Positions 20,850 to 31,960 of a stretch of 64,000 nt of DNA are shown in pieces (within the stretch, counting starts at the first letter, position 1; the number at the start of each line of letters is the position of its first letter). This stretch comes from Liopterus haemorrhoidalis (taxonomy: Eukaryota > Arthropoda > Insecta > Coleoptera > Dytiscidae). The position numbers and the translations under genes are program-made. The stretch lies in the NCBI GenBank assembly GCA_963971575.1, contig OZ020611.1, forward strand, positions 204,524,419 through 204,588,418, written 5' to 3'. The notes below the pieces were generated by a model. The model ran no database searches, was not told where the DNA came from, and worked only from the letters and a program-made list of their open reading frames with translations.

Positions 20850-22391
20850 AACAATCATTTACAATGTAAAAAAATAATTTTAGACATTGAGCTTTGTGTT
20901 ACTTTCGAGGTAAATTCACCCGCATTGTTTTGACAACCATCTTTAATGTAACAAAATGTTTTTTACATTGAGCTTGTGTTACTTTCAAGATAAATTTACC
21001 CGTATTGTTTTAACACTCGTTTTTAATGTAAGAAAATAATTTTTGACATTGAACTTTGTCTTAAATTTGAGATAAAATCACTCGCATTGTTTAAAAATAG
21101 ATTTTATTGTACGAAAATATTTTTTTTACTAGGGGCCTCGGCCCGGCTACGCCGGTCTTCTCCCCTACGTTGTTAAAACTCGTCGCTTCGCGACTCGTTT
21201 TAATATAATAAGTTAATTCACCTTAAATACTTAATTAGTTTTCTTCTGTCAAGAAATTCGTTCAATATGTGAAATATCGTCACATTTTAAATTGCAAAAA
21301 AATTGACAGCTGTCATCTTTTGAAATCTTGTAAGCATATTTTTGCATCAAAATGATCCAATAATGGCCCAGATTTTTTGAAATATGTTTTCTGATGCCTC
21401 AAAATGTTATCTCGCACGTCAAAAAAAGCTATCTTGAACCATTATCACCACTTAACACTTTGATTAACCCTGAAATTTTTAATATATATAAATCTTTTTT
21501 TAACACTATTTTATGGAAATTCGCCCTGCAAATGTCTTAAACTTTATCGTTAATTCACCTTCAATCCTTAATTAGTATCCTTCTGTCAAGAAACACGTTC
21601 AAAATGTGAAATCTCGTCCCATTTTAAAATGCAAAAAATTTGACAGCTGTCTCCTTTTGAAACCTTGTAAGCATATTTTTGCCTCAAAATGCTCAAATAA
21701 TGGCCCAGATTCTTTGAAAACCGTTTTCTGATACCTCAAAATATTATCTCGCACGTCCAAAAAGCTATCCTGAACCATTATTACCATTTAACACTTTTTC
21801 TTTTTTTAAAATTTATTATTTGGCCTAAGTTGCTGAGACTATTGGCCAATTTAACAATTTGATTCTCGCAAAATATTCTGGACCGGCCGTCTTGTATTAA
21901 GAATATTTTTGAATTATCGTCTGATAAAACCTGTCCGTGCCGATCAATGGTGACTTTGATTCGACACGGATTCGAGGAAAAAAATGCATGATATTTATCA
22001 ATATAAATAAATAAGCACTAAAAAAATATCACCCGGATAAGACGGCGGTCATTTTCCTCTCTCCGCGTTACCGGAAAAATGAAGATATACCAGAAGTTGA
22101 ATAGAACATACATACCACACTTGTACAATATAATAGTAGATTGAACTTTGTCCTAATTTCAAGATAAATTCACCTGCATTGTTTAAAAATCGTTTTTAAT
22201 GTAAGAAAATTATTTTTTACTTTAAGTTTTGTGTAAATTTTGAAGTAAATTCAGCCGCACTGTTCAAAAACCGTATTTAATGTAAGAAAATGATTTCTGA
22301 TATTAAGTTTTGGAAAAAGCTTTGTGTTAATTTCAAGGTAAATTTACCCGTATTGTTTTAACAATACTTTTTAAAGAAAATTTGATTTTTC
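20850..22391 (+). repeat. ~81-bp tandem array split by a Helitron
   Basis: Degenerate units with 'AATGTAAGAAAATAATTTTT', 'CATTGAACTTTGTG', 'AAGATAAATTCACC' and 'CGCATTGTTT' begin at about 20863, 20945, 21025, 21106, 22198 and 22279 (spacing 80-82). Removing 21129-22140 restores an 80-bp spacing across the gap. Confidence 0.85.
21129..22140 (-). mobile_element. Non-autonomous Helitron, complete (1,012 bp)
   Basis: Minus strand: the 5' end TCTACTATTATATTG starts at 22140 after a host A. The 3' end has a hairpin (CCGGC-GTA-GCCGG) followed by GCCGAGGCCCCTAG ending at 21129, then host T. There is no TSD and insertion is between A and T, as Helitrons do. The interior holds two ~250-bp direct copies 337 bp apart (from 21212 and 21549, 'GTTAATTCACCTT') and 'CGTCGCTTCGCGACTCG' near the 3' end. 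No Rep or helicase coding sequence is present. Confidence 0.85.
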
Positions 22392-22632
22392 TTCAGGCAT
22401 ACATATGTCCAATTGTGCCGCACCATGGGTCCAAGATCTGTATATCTTTGCCAAATCTAAACTCTTCAGGTTCCGGTGTTTGACCTCAATTTCTACCAGA
22501 CAGATATAGGGTTTTTAGTCATACCTACGAAATATCCAAAATAATAATCAATAAAAATCAAATTGTGTAGGTACATATTTTATGTTTTTAACCGTTATTT
22601 AAAAGTATCCTGTTATTTATTACGATTAGCAG

Positions 22633-22786
22633 CAGAAGCGGATTTAACGGCGGGCGCACCGGGCGCACGCCCGGGTCCCCGACCTCTAAAGGGCCCCGCA
22701 AAAATCAAATTTTACACTTTTTTCTAATTGAGGGGCCTAATATTCTTACTGCGCTCGGGGCCTTAATTGACCTAAATCCGCCACTG
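22633..22786. mobile_element. hAT-type MITE with perfect TSD
   Basis: Ends CAGAAGCGGATTTA and TAAATCCGCCACTG, with ATTAGCAG on both sides (22625-22632 and 22787-22794). The 154-bp G+C-rich interior has 'GGGCGCACCGGGCGCACGCC'. It is closely related to the element at 48548-48711. Confidence 0.9.
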
Positions 22787-24413
22787 ATTAGCAGGCACAT
22801 GAACATTTACAGTATTACAACATTGTTGGCAAAATTGTGTTTAAAATATTTTTAATTCACGTTAATAATATTCCAGTGGTAACCTAAAAACACCTCATAA
22901 TTAAAAATTTCATCAGAAAACAATAAAAACATTTACAACTTTTACATAAAATTGATTTATAATAAAAGTGCAAATTTATATTTTTTATACAAAAGTGCAT
23001 AGTGTGTAAAGAAATAACTATGTAAGAAGCATTGTTATTCTGACAGATGAAAGAGAATCTGTATGTTGTCACGCGTATCGCTCGTGGAAAGTGAAATCAA
23101 GCTTTTTATTTTTCTTGTTGGCGCCTAAGGTAATAACTTTTAAAATATTCAATGATTATTCACTCACACAGAATTTTGAATAGGAATATTTAAGATTCGA
23201 ATAACAAAGTAAAATGAAAAGTTACTGAACTTCTATAGGTCAGCGTTTCTCAAAGTATGGGCCGCGTACCAATGCTCTTCTCTAATCCTTTACTAGGCTT
23301 CTTCACAGAGGCGTGTTTTATCTTCTTGGGGCCGTAGAAAAAGTGAATTTGTGGGCCCCATGTTCCAGTGTAACTTTGATAATAGTGAGAGCCGAAGTTA
23401 TAGTCAGCACAATTAAAGATTCTGTGAGACACAAAACAATATTTTCATTCCACATCCTCTTATCTTTAAGTGAGTTTCACAAAGTTAAATTGTCGATAGT
23501 TCAATATATATTTTATTCCACGACTATATAGATATACGTTCATTACAGACGTGTCAGTGATTAGTAAATGTTCCCAACTCCTTTTTATTACACATCAGTG
23601 ACCTGTTACGTAATGAGCTCATTACATAACAGGTTCAAGCAGCAATGGACGACCGTTACTAGGCAACGTAATAAATAGGTTGAAAGTATATGTCAAATTA
23701 TTGTTAGTTTGTAAAGGAAACAGGATTAAAATTAAATAATATAATTAAAGTTATCGAATTTTGCAAATATACTTTTTGACAGTATTATTATTTTAATTGA
23801 ATTTACATTCTGTATGACACGTACATAATCGTACAAAGCAACGTAATAAATATGTTGAAAGCAAATGTCAAATTAAGATTACTTTTTAAAAGGGAGCTTA
23901 AAACTTAAATAAGTTATAGTCGTAGAAAAAGCATAGTATGAAACCTGCATGGAATGGTCATTTCACACGAGTATGAAAGCACAGGATGGAGCCACGAGCG
24001 CAGGCGTGTAGCGAAATACATACGAGACATTATTCTATGCTCGTTGCATAATATACTATTAGTGTATTATTATATATTTGGATAGAGCTTTTGAAAGGTA
24101 TAACTATTACTTATATTTTATAAAATTATATTTTTATAACGATTTAAAAGTAAAATATTTATATTTACAAGTGGTCAAGTGCCTTCCAATTTGATTTAAA
24201 CACTTTCGTATTTCACGGGAAGTTCACTGGGACATTTTTTTTAGAAAAAGTCTCTAAAGGCTGTTTTATATTATATTTTTCACTACACATTCAAACTTCT
24301 GAAGCGATTCAAACTTCTAAATCTTTTTTCTAGTAGTTCTGTAGTATAAGTACAGAAAGAGATATTTAGCACATTATATTATTTGTTACTTCTCATTACC
24401 AACCGAACAATTA
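22787..24413. other. Mostly unannotated; hAT end and a palindrome
   Basis: At 23242 CAGCGTTTCTCAAAGTATGG looks like one hAT MITE end; the partner end is unclear. ACCTGTTACGTAATGAGCTC..AGGT (23601-23634) is a 34-bp palindrome with one mismatch. It is followed by a direct-repeat pair, GCAACGTAATAAATA (23660 and about 23838). No gene. Confidence 0.4.
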
Positions 24414-25162
24414 CGAGGGATGTTTCTTAAATTCTGGGAATTGTGCTATAATTAAATTACGTAGAACTTATAGGCAATGTTATTGGTGCCAGACAAGTCT
24501 TGACATGTTTATGCAACTATCTAGTGCAATATTGTTCAGTCTGATTTAGGTGTTCGACTGATATAGACGCGTTTTCATAGCACTGTTTTTGTAACCATGG
24601 AAGACGCAGCAAAATCTCAAAGAGCAATAATTTTTTTTTTTTTGTGGAAAGTAGGTGTGTAAACATCAGAAATTATTCAGCGTCTGCAAGGAGTATTTGG
24701 TGAGTCTGGAGAATCCAAAAGTACTGTTTATTGGTGGATCGATCGTTTTAAAACCGGTAGAACATCACTAGAAGACGATCCACGCAGTGGGCGCTTAAGC
24801 ACGTCGGTAAATGAAAGAAACATTACTGCCGTCGAAGACCTACTGAAAGAGGACAGGCGAATGACTATTCGTCAAATTAGTGTGCGCCTAGGGATAGGTA
24901 CACGACAAGTTCAAGACATCTTGCATGATTGTTTGGGCGTTAGCAAGGTGTCGCCGCGCTGGGTGCCAAGGCTGTTGGGACCAGAACAGAAACTCAATTT
25001 CAAAATTCTTTGAGGACGGCTTAAAAAAATTAGTTTATCGTTGGGATAAATGTATTCAGTTAAATGGGGATTATGTTGAAAAACTACATTGTAATATTGG
25101 CGAAAATTAACAAAATAATAAAAATTATAGCTAAATTCCCAGAACTTTGGAAACATCCCTCG
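24414..25162 (+). mobile_element. Mariner element with internal deletion (both ends present)
   Basis: Termini CGAGGGATGTTTCTTAAATTC and GAACTTTGGAAACATCCCTCG are flanked by TA (24412-24413 and 25163-25164). From about 24598 the broken frames encode the N-terminal paired-type DNA-binding region: VFGESGESKSTVYWWIDRFK, GRTSLEDDPRSGR, ITAVEDLLKEDRRMTIRQIS, GIGTRQVQDILHD. After RWVPRLLGPEQK the reading jumps to the C-terminus (FFEDGLKKLVYRWDKCI, NGDYVEK). So the whole DDD catalytic core is deleted near 25000-25015. A T-run at 24630-24641 also breaks the frame. This is a typical step towards a MITE: ends intact, mobile only with transposase supplied from elsewhere. Confidence 0.85.
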
Positions 25163-26214
25163 TAGATGTGACAGATACAAGTTTGGTTTTCAACCTATTT
25201 ATAAATATCGTTGAATTAGGTATATAATCCAGATATTATTAAAATATGAAGATGCCGCGAGGACGTAGCAGGAGCAGGACGACCGTGTTAGGATAACAAG
25301 TTGTTTTATTTTGCAATTAAATTTTGTAGTTGCCGCGAATACGCGACAAGATCAGGACAGCCGTATTAGGATCAGGAATACGCAAAAAAATGCTTAAGAA
25401 AAAACTGTAATGTAGAATAAAACAATTAGCATATCATCACATTTCAGATTGAGTTTGTCATAATTTGTTCTGTCCAACATCTATTTCGACGAAAGCAACT
25501 CATCGTCTAACACTGATTTGCTTGGACACTAGGCGATCAGATCGAAGCTCATTATCCTCAGTTTCTCGTCCTTTCGAAAGCATTTTATGCCACTCAAAGA
25601 CTTAAGTATAAGTAATAATCATTACCAAATGCATTATTCGCACGTTTCAGTAAGTTTTATAAAAAACATTTAAAAATTAAGTAAGAAATTCTCTTATTAA
25701 AAATAAAATGTTACGTGTTAATTAATATTATGCAAAATAAAATGTGGTAAACATGTTTTCTACGACAAATGTTGCAAAGATTGATCTACTTTTTGGAATT
25801 ATACAACTAACATACTTTGCAAAGATATTTCAGTTTTGGTTGAAACATTTTTGGAACTTAGTTCACAAAATTATTTAATCATCATTTATTGTTTCTTTTC
25901 TAACTCCTCTGTCAGTTTAGATAAAATTTGATTTGTGAAAATAATGATGATTATTCTGTTTAGTTCACATCTACCTATATATATAATTTTGAATTTTCAA
26001 CTTCAGTACATATCCTATGCTTCAAGGTAACCGCAGTTGCACTTGAAGGTGTTATAATCTAATTATAATATTTTCAAGTTTATAACAACTGTCTTAACCT
26101 ACACCTTGGTGTTACAAACATATTAGTGTCAAAATGAACCACTGTGCACCTAAAAATAAGATCATTTGGTTAGGTTGAGTTAGTACAAAAATCCAGCATT
26201 GTTTTTCAGTTAAT
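25163..26214. other. Mostly unannotated; small direct repeat
   Basis: 25250-25295 and 25333-25375 share 'GCCGCGA', 'AGCAGGAC/ATCAGGAC' and 'CCGT(A/G)TTAGGAT', a degenerate duplication. No gene. Confidence 0.35.
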
Positions 26215-26690
26215 TTGTGAGGTGTTATCGTCGATAATCATTGAACTGGCCGTTTCATTTTCGAGAATCGTGAACAGAAGAACAGTACTTGGAATTTTTG
26301 CGAAATTATTTACAAGGACAGTTAGATGGTCCTTTAAACATAAGAAGTGCTAGGTCCTATTAGTAAGATGGAGCTCCTCCACATTTTGCTTGTGAGTTCA
26401 TGCAATAGTTAAATGAAACTTTTCCAGGACAATCGATTGATAGTGGGGGTCCTATTATTGGCAGTCAAGATCTCCAGACCTCACACCATTAGACTTTTTT
26501 GTGGAGATGGTTGAAAAGTCAGGTGTATGAAACAAAAATAAACAATCGTGGTGGACTAATTCGTAGTATTTTGAATGCTTCAGCTTGCATATAGGAACAT
26601 CAAGTTGTCCTCAGTAGAGCAACACGCTTTTGTTCGCAAAAGAGCCAGAAAATGTCTAGGGATCCATGGTGACATTTTTGAAAACTTCTT
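26215..26690 (+). pseudogene. Tc1/mariner-superfamily DDE transposase relic
   Basis: Scattered frames read YLEFLRNYLQGQLDGPLNIR, then DGAPPHFACE (catalytic Asp motif), LNETFPGQ, a GGP-I block before the third motif, LDFF, and later VKSQVYETKINN-like and RILNASAC-like pieces. Multiple stops and frameshifts are present. The blocks resemble the group with 'DGAPPH' and 'PD-TPLDFFLWG', annotated in insects as Tc3/mariner-like. No termini were identified. Confidence 0.6.
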
Positions 26691-26962
26691 GTAGATTAAA
26701 CTTTTAAGTAGATATTGTAATTTTCGACACTGGTTGACTGTAAAAATATGCTAACCATTTGGTTAAATTTAATCTTTTAAGACTATGTAATTCGAAAACA
26801 AATAAGAATCGGGTTAGACTATTTGGGTTTTTTAGTCATACTTATATGTAGTATACATACCCGGAGTTTGGCATTTTCTCCCGAATTACCTGCATATCTA
26901 TGTAAATTTTATTAGGTGTAGAACATATGAAACATTACTGCTTTTACTCTATATTTCAACTA

Positions 26963-28596
26963 CGAGCCCTGTCCACTTTCAGTTGGCCTAGCTATGAAAT
27001 TTTCAGTTTCTTTAGAAATTATTAAATAATAAGTAAAAGTAAATGTTGCTTTGTACATTTTTTGACAATATAATCATATTAGAAACAAAGGGGTCAAAAT
27101 TTGATTATATAAATATAAATAAAAATAATATTCGTAAAACAAACGTTTTTTTTGTGAGTTCATGTATTCTTGTACTGTATATAAAATAACTGGGTTTTTG
27201 CGGTAGCTATGCATAGTAGACATTGGAAAACAAAGTTTGTTTATTGACTGTGATGTATTAAAAGTGTTAAGTCTAAATAATTTTAAAACATGGGCAGAGG
27301 CAAAGCTACTGATGAAAAAATTCGGTTAATCATTGTGAACTTAGCAAAAACAGGAAAAACCAATTCCGAAATCGGAAAATTATTAGGTTTAGCAAGATAC
27401 AGTATTAGAAATATTGTAAAATTGTACAAAACAAGTGGTTCAGTTGCCCCAAAGCCACAGTACGTGAAGAAAACTACACTGACGGTCAATGACAAACGTG
27501 CATTGAAAAGAATTATTAAGGATAACAGACGTGCTAACTACAGTCAATTGAGTGTACTGTGGAGCGATGTTGTTGGAAGACGTGTTTCAAGGTCTTTATA
27601 TCATAAGGAAGCTAAAAAATTAGGATTTGGAACCTATAAGGTAATATTTTTTTAATCGGACTCTTAAATGTATATTTACAGAAATTTATAAAACTTTCTT
27701 AGGCCAAGACAAAACCATTGTTGACGTCTAAGCAAAAGAAGAACAGGTTGAAATGGGCAAGAGAACATAAAATATTAAATTGTGAAAAGTGGAACAGCGT
27801 GCGATGGAGCGATGAGTCTAGGTTTGAAGTCTGTGTAGGGGATAACCGGAGCAGAGTTGTTCGTCAGAAACATGAAGCATATCATCCCGATTGCTTGGAA
27901 AGGAAGGTGAAATTTCCAGCATCTGTCATGGTGTGGGGTTCAATGTCTGCAAGAGGTGTAGGAAAACTTGACTTTATCGATGGCATTGTTAACACAGCCA
28001 AATATTTAAGTATTTTAGAGGAGTCTCTGTTGCAAACTATGGAACATGCATTAATCTCTGGGGAGGATTTTATTTTTCAACAAGATGGAGCCGCTTGCCA
28101 TACGTCAAAAAAATCTTTGAAATGGTTCCGTGATCATTCTATTCCACTTTTAGAGTGGGTTTCAAGTAGCCCAGACTTATCCCCCATCGAGACACTTTGG
28201 CACGAAATGAAAAAACGATTGCGTATAACACCGGCTAGAACAATTCCAGAATTAAGACTAAAGCTTCAAGAAATATGGGATAATTGTACTCCTCAACAAT
28301 GCCAAGACCTTGTAGATAATATGCCTAGAAGAATTAATGCCGTTATAAAAATGAAAGGTGACGTTACCCAGTGGTAACTTCTGAAATAGGTTTCCAAGTT
28401 AATGGCTTTCCAATGGAAATATTATTTTTTTCTTATTAATTTACTTTAATAGTTGTAAATATTAATCGTAAATCTCTAAAATGTTTAATTGAAAATAAAA
28501 TATTACCTAGATTTCATAAGCTATTCGCATTCTGTAAATTGAACACCAATAAGTAAAAATTTCGTAGCTGGACCAACTGATAGTGGACAGGGCTCG
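26963..28596 (+). mobile_element. Apparently intact Tc1-like transposon
   Basis: Inverted termini CGAGCCCTGTCCACTTTCAG (left) and CTGATAGTGGACAGGGCTCG (right) match over about 40 bp with few mismatches. They are flanked by TA (26961-26962 and 28597-28598). The 1,634-bp length, single gene, uninterrupted exons and full DDE triad are those expected of an autonomous Tc1 element. No other copy of this family is in the window. Confidence 0.9.
27290..28377 (+). CDS. Tc1-type DD34E transposase, two exons
   Basis: Exon 1 is 27290-27640 (117 codons) and exon 2 is 27703-28377 (224 codons plus stop), giving 341 residues, the normal Tc1 length. The 62-bp intron has AAG/GTAATA and TTCTTAG/GCC boundaries in phase 0. 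Residues 1-110 hold the bipartite helix-turn-helix DNA-binding region (KTNSEIGKLLGLARYSIRNI; a basic linker; then a second HTH). The catalytic triad is D154 (RWSDESRF), D245 (FQQDGAACH) and E280 (SPDLSPIETLW), with exactly 34 residues between D245 and E280. The ATG context is AAACATGG. Without splicing, translation adds VIFF and stops, giving a 121-residue DNA-binding fragment. The enzyme should cut and paste its own element between TIRs at TA sites. I see no disabling change in this copy; activity itself is inferred. Confidence 0.9.
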
Positions 28597-30008
28597 TATT
28601 GTACATTTCTAATCGTTCATCGTTTTTTGTTAAGAGTAAAATATTTCTTGACATTCCTCATACCAATCTTCTTCTTCTTTGAGCACTATCAGTCGGGTTG
28701 ATTTTTGGTCTCATTTACCATTTCTCATTTACCATTCTGCCTTCATTATTAGGTTTCATATTAAACATAAATCTTTTTTAGATGGTTAACTACTTATTCC
28801 ACTGCTTTTCTGACTCTTTTTTTGTCGCCTTTCCATCTAGTAGCAAGTAGTTCAATTCACCTTTCCATGTGTTAGGCCTCCACTAATTAGTACTCATCAT
28901 CATCTGTATACCGTCTAGGGTTAATTTATCCATATTACTTTTTTCCTAATCTTCGTGACGATCAGTGGCTGTTTTCCTCCACCGCTGTTCGGCACTTTTT
29001 GATAAGTTGCCACGTAAATTTAAGTCTTGTTTAGTATAATATAATTAACGACAATTAGAATGCTTACATAAAAACCTGATAAGCGCAATGTTCCTTTATA
29101 AATCTTCTGTTTAAAATTCTTTGGCATGGTAGTACCAATGTTATTTCCATAAATGCGAACTTCAGAAAACAAAATGTTTAAATTCTTATTCAAAACAGGA
29201 AGAGAAATTCATCCAGGATTTAAAAATAACATGAAAACATCAACAATTAGTATGTACAAGTACGTGAGATGACATCACAAAATATGTTCGAAACTTGGTG
29301 CTTTCTGATTTCTTTTTACTTTTCAAACTTATCATTCATTTCTTAATCAGCATGATAGCGATATGAATAACGATATTAAAATAAAGAAGCGAAAGTGAAG
29401 ATCCGGAAACTTTAGAGAAATTTCTTTATCAAGGTCATACACCTCGGGCCATCTTGTGAGATTTCTTTCATCTCGTTGTGAACACGCCTTTAACATTTTG
29501 ACAGTTAAATATATTTGTATTATATTTTAAATGAGTTTATGCACGATAATATAAATATGTTTTGCATTTTGGATTGTTTTCTTAAGAGGTTAATATCAAT
29601 ATTGAATTAAATTCATTATTTTTTTGACAGTGAAAAAATATCTTTTTAGACTGTGCAGTGGAAAGCAGATGTCAGTGAGAGTTTGTTTAAACTATAGACA
29701 TGGGTGTTATAATACTGGATATTTCTGGTTATGAGTTGCCTTTGAACAATTATCATCGTTCGCTAATGCAGTCACCACCAACAGGTTGGAGTACGACCCG
29801 CGTGCGCATTTTTTTTGCATCTACGGTTGAATGTCTGCTTGGATGGTTGTTGTACGAATGGTATAATATGCAAGAGCGTCGTACTTCAGTCTATCGGGGA
29901 ATGCATTGATATGCTAGGATATAAAAACGGATTAATATTCTTTTGCGAAATAAAACAGAAGGTATATTAGTTCGGTTTTTTGTAACGGAAAAATTTGGTC
30001 AGTCATTA
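28597..30008. other. Mostly unannotated; possible minus-strand LINE tail
   Basis: 28660-29030 read in reverse ends 'AGTGCTCAAAGAAGAAGAAG' and weakly resembles the 3' end of a non-LTR element. The rest is featureless. The reading frame at 29700-29909 has no recognisable motif. Confidence 0.3.
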
Positions 30009-30822
30009 CGAGGGCAGGATAAAAATTGTTGTGAATCAAAATTAAAGATTTTTTGTTGTTGTGGAGGTCAGCATAATATTGTCCATTAATTGTTTGGCCT
30101 TTTGGTGGAAGTCGATGTATAAGATCATTTTCATGTCCCAAAAATGAATAACGTGATATTTCCGGCTGATGGGCCATATTTGCCTTCTATGGAGCCGAGA
30201 AACCACAGTGAATCATTTTTTTTTTTTTGGACTGTTCCTTAGTTTTTGGAGTGTAATAATGAATATATGAAGCCATGGTCATAAAGCAATGCAAAAAATC
30301 CACCAGATTTTTGTTAAACTTATTCAAACCAGCTTGAGAAAGTTGAGTTTGTTTACAGCAGAGAGCAAACGCGGACCCATCTTGCGGATAGCTTCTGCAT
30401 ATCAAATTCCTGGGTTAAAATAAAGTACGTGATTCAACTATCTTTGCTATCTCCGACAACTTTAGTCGTTGGTCATTTAAAACGACAAAATGGAGTCTGT
30501 CAACAATTTCCAGTGTTTTGGCTGTTTTTGGACGTCCGTTACGGTGATCATCTTTGATACTGGTTCTTCCTCTCTTCAACTCAATCACCCAGCGATACCT
30601 TTCGCCGACAATTATTTTCTTAAAAGATTCTTAATGACTGCGATAATCAAAATTTAAAATTTTTTAAACTAAACTTGACTTTTTCTTGTTTCTGTGAAAA
30701 TCAAACTAAATGTCAGAATACAATTTTATTGACAATATACTGACAGAATATAACATCACATATCAAGTTTCACCAGTGCGATCTATACCTAGAAGTTCGC
30801 ATTATTTTTGATCCCATCCTCG
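30009..30822 (-). mobile_element. Mariner element, internally deleted, minus strand
   Basis: Ends CGAGGATGGGATCAAAAAT (minus-strand 5' end at 30822) and ATTTTTATCCTGCCCTCG (ending 30009) form imperfect inverted repeats. TA lies at 30007-30008, while the other side reads CA. Broken minus frames encode the N-terminal region (GERYRWVIELKRGRTSIKDD, GRPKTAKTLEIVDRL), then DFLHCF, SYIHYYTPKTKEQSK (first Asp motif, normally VDETWIHYYTPETKEQSK, with the Asp lost), and GHENDLIHRLPPKGQTINGQ. The sequence then goes directly to the 3' terminus, so the second half of the catalytic domain is deleted. Several frameshifts exist, including a T/A run at 30213-30225. Non-autonomous and old. Confidence 0.8.
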
Positions 30823-30941
30823 CAGAACTGAGGCGCATATAATGGTGGTAGTAAAAATAAAAACGCAATGTTTGCTGGTATAGTTTGTTTTCTTGGGTTA
30901 AGCGTCCAGCTTGACGTTTTAATCGATTTTATTACACCTGT

Positions 30942-31510
30942 ATGGCAAATGAATGGCAAAAAGAAATATATACTACCTTTGTCGATTTCGAAAAAGCCTT
31001 TGATAGTGTAAACAGATATAAGATGTGGTTAATTTTGGGAAAATATGGAATACGAGAGAAATATATATCTATAATAAAGTTATTATACGAAGTGTATAAC
31101 CTTCGTATAATAACTTTATTATAGCAAGAATCGAGCGAATAAGGGAGGTAAATTAACACAAGAAATCGACATAAACGGCGGGTGCACTACAGACTACAGA
31201 CATATAGAAAAGCACAAAATACATTTAACAATAACAGAACAAGAACCAGTTAGGAGGACTATAAAAAATAAGAAATGGAAATGGATAGGATACACATTAA
31301 GAAAACCAATGGAAAACATAGCAAGACAAGCAATAGGGATTAATCCAAAAGGGAAACGGAAAACTGAAAGACCGACAGAGACATGAAAAAGAAGCATAAA
31401 CAGGAAATATGCAGACATTGGAATGACCTGGAATGAAATTAAAAGGAAAGCAAAGGATAGAGAAAAGTGGAGAGAAATCGTTGAAAAAATATGTGTAAAT
31501 GATAATTAAT
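30942..31510 (+). pseudogene. Non-LTR retrotransposon fragment (RTE-like), internally deleted
   Basis: The start encodes WQKEIYTTFVDFEKAFDSVN and an LWLIL..GI-EKYI-IIKLLYE-like helix region, reverse-transcriptase motifs around the first catalytic Asp. After an odd 48-bp palindrome (31077-31124) the reading resumes far downstream: KWKWIGYTLRKPMENIARQA, NPKGKRKTERPTET, WNEIKRKAKDREKWREIVE. This is the common 3' block of RTE-type and related LINEs. The palm YxDD part is missing. Confidence 0.75.
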
Positions 31511-31559
31511 AACTGAAACATCAACTGCACAGTATCCTCTTCCTGCTTAAGTTTTAAAC

Positions 31560-31960
31560 CCACAGATTAGTTTGCAGCATTTCTCCATGCTTCCCTGTTC
31601 TCACTTAATCACTTTTTTCATATCTTCCATTATCTGTTTCATGTACTCTACTGTACCTTGGTCTACTCCTACTGTCCTTTTCCTCGACTTCTTCGTATCT
31701 AATAATATGTCCAGTCCGTACATCTTTTCTCTTCTGAAACATTCTTCACAGGCATGGTTCCTCGTCCATTTTCTGCAATACTTCTTCGTTAGTTACTATC
31801 GTTTGTTCTATCTACCAATAGGATTTTCAACAGTCTTCGATAGCCCCATATTTTGAATGCTTCCGCTTCTTTTTTCTTTACTCAAGTTTCATTCTTGTAC
31901 AGTAAAATGCTCGAAACAAAGGTTTTGATCAGAGTTTTCCTTATTATTTTATTAATGTTG
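31560..31960 (-). pseudogene. Non-LTR retrotransposon fragment, opposite orientation
   Basis: The minus frame from about 31945 gives KTLIKTFVSSILLYKNET and KEAEAFKIWGYRRLLKI, matching the 'VLLYG-E-W----LEAFE-WC-RR-LRI' region after the palm. Further decayed frames follow to 31560. It sits 50 bp from, and inverted to, the preceding LINE fragment; together they could come from one rearranged copy. Confidence 0.6.

Noticed and set aside
31077..31124. Palindrome resembling a loxP-like recombination site
   Set aside because: It shares CTTCGTATA and an 8-bp spacer shape with loxP, but the arms differ in order and length, and the position inside a LINE junction gives a simpler origin.
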